Positions 61,176 to 64,000 of a DNA stretch of 64,000 nt are shown piece after piece. The stretch lies in NCBI GenBank assembly GCA_012932865.1, contig SAXG01000011.1:62001-126000 (forward strand), given 5' to 3'. The notes under the pieces are model-generated. The model saw nothing but the letters and a program-made list of their open reading frames with translations, did not search any database and was not told the origin of the DNA. This DNA comes from Amylostereum areolatum. Lineage: Eukaryota > Basidiomycota > Agaricomycetes > Russulales > Stereaceae. Positions within the stretch are counted from its first letter, which is position 1. Each line of letters starts with the position of its first letter. Both the position numbers and the translations under genes were made by a program.

Positions 61176-62080
61176 TTATTGGATGTGCGTACTACGTAGG
61201 GGGGGCATTGGGTGAGCATGGCGGGCACCGCCGGGCAGGAAGGAAGCCTTGATCATGAGGTTCGGAGGAAAGAAAATTCGGGTATCATGAGATAAGTGGC
61301 TTATCCCAACGTGACCGTGCGCCGCTCCCAATATTCCCATTGTCCACTCCTGCTGCACCTCCATCCGAAATATATCCTCTCTCCGCACATCTGCATCAAA
61401 CTGACAACACTGTGCACCTCTTTCCCGAAGCCCGAAAGGAATCCGACAAGAACTCGATAGGAACTGCCTGCAGACGACAGTCTCGCCGGCCTTCTGCCTT
61501 CCATGGTCCTCGTATACGCGCTTCTGTCGGCGTATCTGTGAAAGTAGGGTCGCAATGGTGCTGGTCCTATAAATACTGGTCCCGGTCAGTCCGTCACTAT
61601 TCCGCAGCAGCCATGCCCTTTCCTCGCCCCCTTCGCCCCACCGTATCAGTTTGTCTATCTGCCTTCCCAACTTCTCCTTCGATTCGTTGCTGCGCTTTTG
61701 CAACGTGAGCACTTACGATCGCTACTATAGGAAAGGTGGATGGCGTATCGATCGAACTCAAAGTCTTCTATGATGCCCTCAGCCACGAGCGCCGCCTCGA
61801 GAGCGGACCTCGTTGCATTAACGCTTTCATATCGTGCGGATCTCAGTTGCCTCGAGTGAATCCTAGGACAGATATGCGTCGTTATTTCGAGTGCACCACG
61901 CAAGGCGGCTTCCTTAGCTCGTATCAAGCATACATTAGCATACATTTTTCCATCCACGAGGCGGTCCCATGTACAGTGCGGCGTTCCTAGTGGAATCCAG
62001 AAGCCTTCAATCCTAGAGGAGATTTCACGTCCATCACTGCAACACGCTGCTGCCGTATCTTTGCGCCACCCCATAACCAT
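61176..62080 (-). CDS. putative hypothetical protein, uncertain model
   Basis: Two minus-strand open stretches look coding: 61655-62080 (start MVMGWRKDTAAACC, containing YESVNATRSALEAALVAEGI) and 61176-61712 (containing RREDIFRMEVQQEWTMGIL). They could be exons of one gene facing the next gene across a short bidirectional promoter, but the splice between them is not resolved and no family is recognised. Confidence 0.3.
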
Positions 62081-62151
62081 TCCTTTATACAGGGTTTGCC
62101 GTGTTCCTTCCTTTTCTCATGTTCCCATCTCCTATTCACTCCAGCAATCAC

Positions 62152-64000
62152 GATGTCATCTGCTTTTGCACCACCGAATACATTCGACACAGCAGGAGCA
62201 GTCCCTCCCCCAGCGTATGCAGGTTGGCAAGTCGTAATTTTGATCGAGGATCAAGCTGACGGTAGCTCTCAGTCTCCAGCGATGTGGACAGCGAGGACGA
62301 AGACGATGATATGTATATGTCAGTACCGCCTTCACGAGATGAGCGTGAGGTTGAAAGTAATATACGAATTTGCCAGCTCTTTCATTTACTTACTCTCACA
62401 TTTCGTCCTTTTTAGGCCCGCCAAACACCCTCACTGACCACCACAATACCCAAGAGCGAGAGTATATACCAATAGCTCCTGCGCTGATAGACCTGGCATG
62501 CGAAGTCAAGGGCATGTACCGTGTCCTGGATTTGATCGCGGAGCAGGGCAGTGGAGGCCTCGGTATGTCGAGTTTTCCCCTTCTCTTTAACCGAGACCAA
62601 CACAGTCCAACAGTGGACAAGGTGATCATCGCGCAGGAGTCTGTCAAAGACTTCATCAACACAATCTCTGCCGGGACATGCCCATCGATCACACGCATAG
62701 ACTTCAAAACCCTCGACAAACATATGTTCAAACCAATCGGTATATACGGAAGCAAAGAAGAACTAGTGAGGTTTTTGCACGACCTGGGTGCGGTTCAGGA
62801 CGAGACGTACGTGGACAGATAGCTTACGGTCCAGGCGCTCGGACTGATCTTAGCCACGATAGTGCTGCAAAACTGCTTGCACCGTCAGATCATGCTGATG
62901 CACTCCACCCTACCCTCCGCTCAGGTCTGTACATCGTCCGTGCGCCCACGTCTACCAAAGGGCAAGTGTTCGTTCTGTACTGGCCTGAGGACACCACCTG
63001 GGAGGATTCTTCGGTGTCTTCCGTGCGTCGTAACAGAGTCACGTTCATGCGGTAAATCAATCCTATGTAACGTAGTGTCCTGTGTCCATCTGCTTATGTC
63101 TGTGGCAGGTATCTTACGAAGATGACAGACCAGCTTGTGTCGCTCGTGTCACCCGAACACGCATCGACGTTGATGTGGAAAGATGAAGAAGCCGACGAAG
63201 GGATGGAGACGGATGAAGAAGAGTCCGATCGACTGTTCACCTTTGAAGTCGCCAAAACTGTGGAGCAGGAAGAGAATGTCACAGCCCGAGATGGGTTTAC
63301 GGTCCGTCTTTCCAAGGGTCGCTGGTGCAGGTTGTGACATACAATTATCTCAGATGTACTCACACGAGATCTCAACACCGCTATTGGAGCCCAACTGCCC
63401 GGTGGACGCTTCTGTATGCATGCCTAGGCTCTTGCTAGGAGAGTCAACTCAGGGACTATTAACCGCATGCTTCCTCGCCAAACGAACTTTAACGAAAACG
63501 TTGCGCAAAGACTATGTTTCTTACATATCCATGAAGGATTACATGTGCGTGAATTCCATACTTCTTGAGTGGTGTTCGTTCAACGAAAATAGGTCTTCTG
63601 ACTCTCTCAAACTGGGCGAAACTCTGGACGAGAAATCGCTTCAATGGCTTGTAGACGGGCACTTGCGCCTTCGCTTTCCTCAGCAGTGCCGTGACTGGAC
63701 AAAGTGCAAGACGGACCTCAATAACATGTTCCAGAATCTCTCACGAGAACGAGTGGCGACGGTCAAAAAGGAACTAGAGGCTGACGCCAAGCAGGTGAAC
63801 AATGTCTTGAGGGAGGCATTCTTGGATGAAGTATCTGCGATGTACCCGTATGTCTTCCTTCTGTAACCACCGGGGAAATTGTGGCTCATCTGTAACCCAG
63901 AACACTGGACAGGTCTCGTTTCCACCAAGAATCGGAGCCCAGTAATTCTTCGAAAGGTATCTGATACCCTTTTCCTTTTTCATAACTTGGCGGCAATCAC
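62152..64000 (+). CDS. large basidiomycete hypothetical protein, truncated at window edge
   Basis: Starts MSSAFAPPNTFDTAGAV and continues through several exons: ERLYIPIAP-like EYIPIAPALIDLACEVKGMYRVLDL, KVIIAQESVKDFINTISAG, IDFKTLDKHMFKPIGIYGS, KEELVRFLHDLGA, SGLYIVRAPTSTKGQVFVLYWPEDTTW, an acidic linker, and LLTACFLAKRTLTKTLRKDY, reaching at least 63866. Reads like a conserved Agaricomycete protein of unknown function; I recognise no enzymatic motif. The 3' end lies beyond the window. Confidence 0.65.

Overview
The window looks like nuclear DNA of a mushroom-forming basidiomycete (Agaricomycetes). Genes are split by many short introns of about 45-65 nt, mostly GT-AG with a few GC-AG, and genes lie on both strands without operons. 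Several families are ones typically expanded in this class: a FunK1-type kinase, an OTT_1508-like deaminase, DUF6534-type membrane proteins, an NRPS-like adenylate-forming reductase, GMC and FAD oxidoreductases and an Rds1-type ferritin-like protein. No virus, plasmid, CRISPR or rRNA signal was seen and no convincing tRNA was found.

Layout. 1-5 kb: mostly non-coding, with one small unknown gene (1.4-2.2 kb). 5-10 kb: a short-chain dehydrogenase (+), a small proline-rich protein (-) and a secreted Rds1/ferritin-like protein (-). 11-19.2 kb: two nearly identical isocitrate-lyase/PEP-mutase family genes in inverted orientation, bracketing a phenol-hydroxylase-type FAD monooxygenase. 19.5-28 kb: the eIF2D translation factor (+), an aryl-alcohol-oxidase-like GMC oxidoreductase (-), the 18S rRNA dimethylase Dim1 (-) and an Rtt106-like histone chaperone (-). 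29-35 kb: a FunK1 kinase (+), an aspartic-protease relic (-) and a decayed seven-helix membrane-protein gene (-). 36-41 kb: an OTT_1508-like deaminase (+) bracketed by a 59-bp direct repeat, and a small Fmp46/DUF1687 redox protein (+). 43-48 kb: an adenylation-carrier-reductase protein (+) with a roughly 294-bp inverted-repeat element inside one intron. 48-52 kb: a second decayed membrane-protein gene and a 72-residue unknown gene. 52-64 kb: a NAPE-PLD-like metallo-beta-lactamase (+), two related unknown genes (-), an RBR E3 ubiquitin ligase (-), a doubtful ORF (-) and a large unknown gene (+) cut by the right edge.

Housekeeping genes (Dim1, Rtt106, eIF2D, NAPE-PLD, Fmp46, RBR ligase) are mixed with accessory and redox genes. 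The 11-24 kb stretch (lyase pair, FAD monooxygenase, GMC oxidoreductase) could be a small catabolic or secondary-metabolism neighbourhood, but that is inference from gene content only.

Caveat: several otherwise conserved genes (eIF2D, GMC oxidoreductase, deaminase, FAD monooxygenase, both membrane-protein genes) show single-base indels that break the frame, often in homopolymers. Long-read assembly errors and true decay cannot be told apart from the sequence alone. Other genes (dehydrogenase, Rds1, FunK1, Rtt106, lyase copy 2, Fmp46) splice cleanly, with coding lengths divisible by three.
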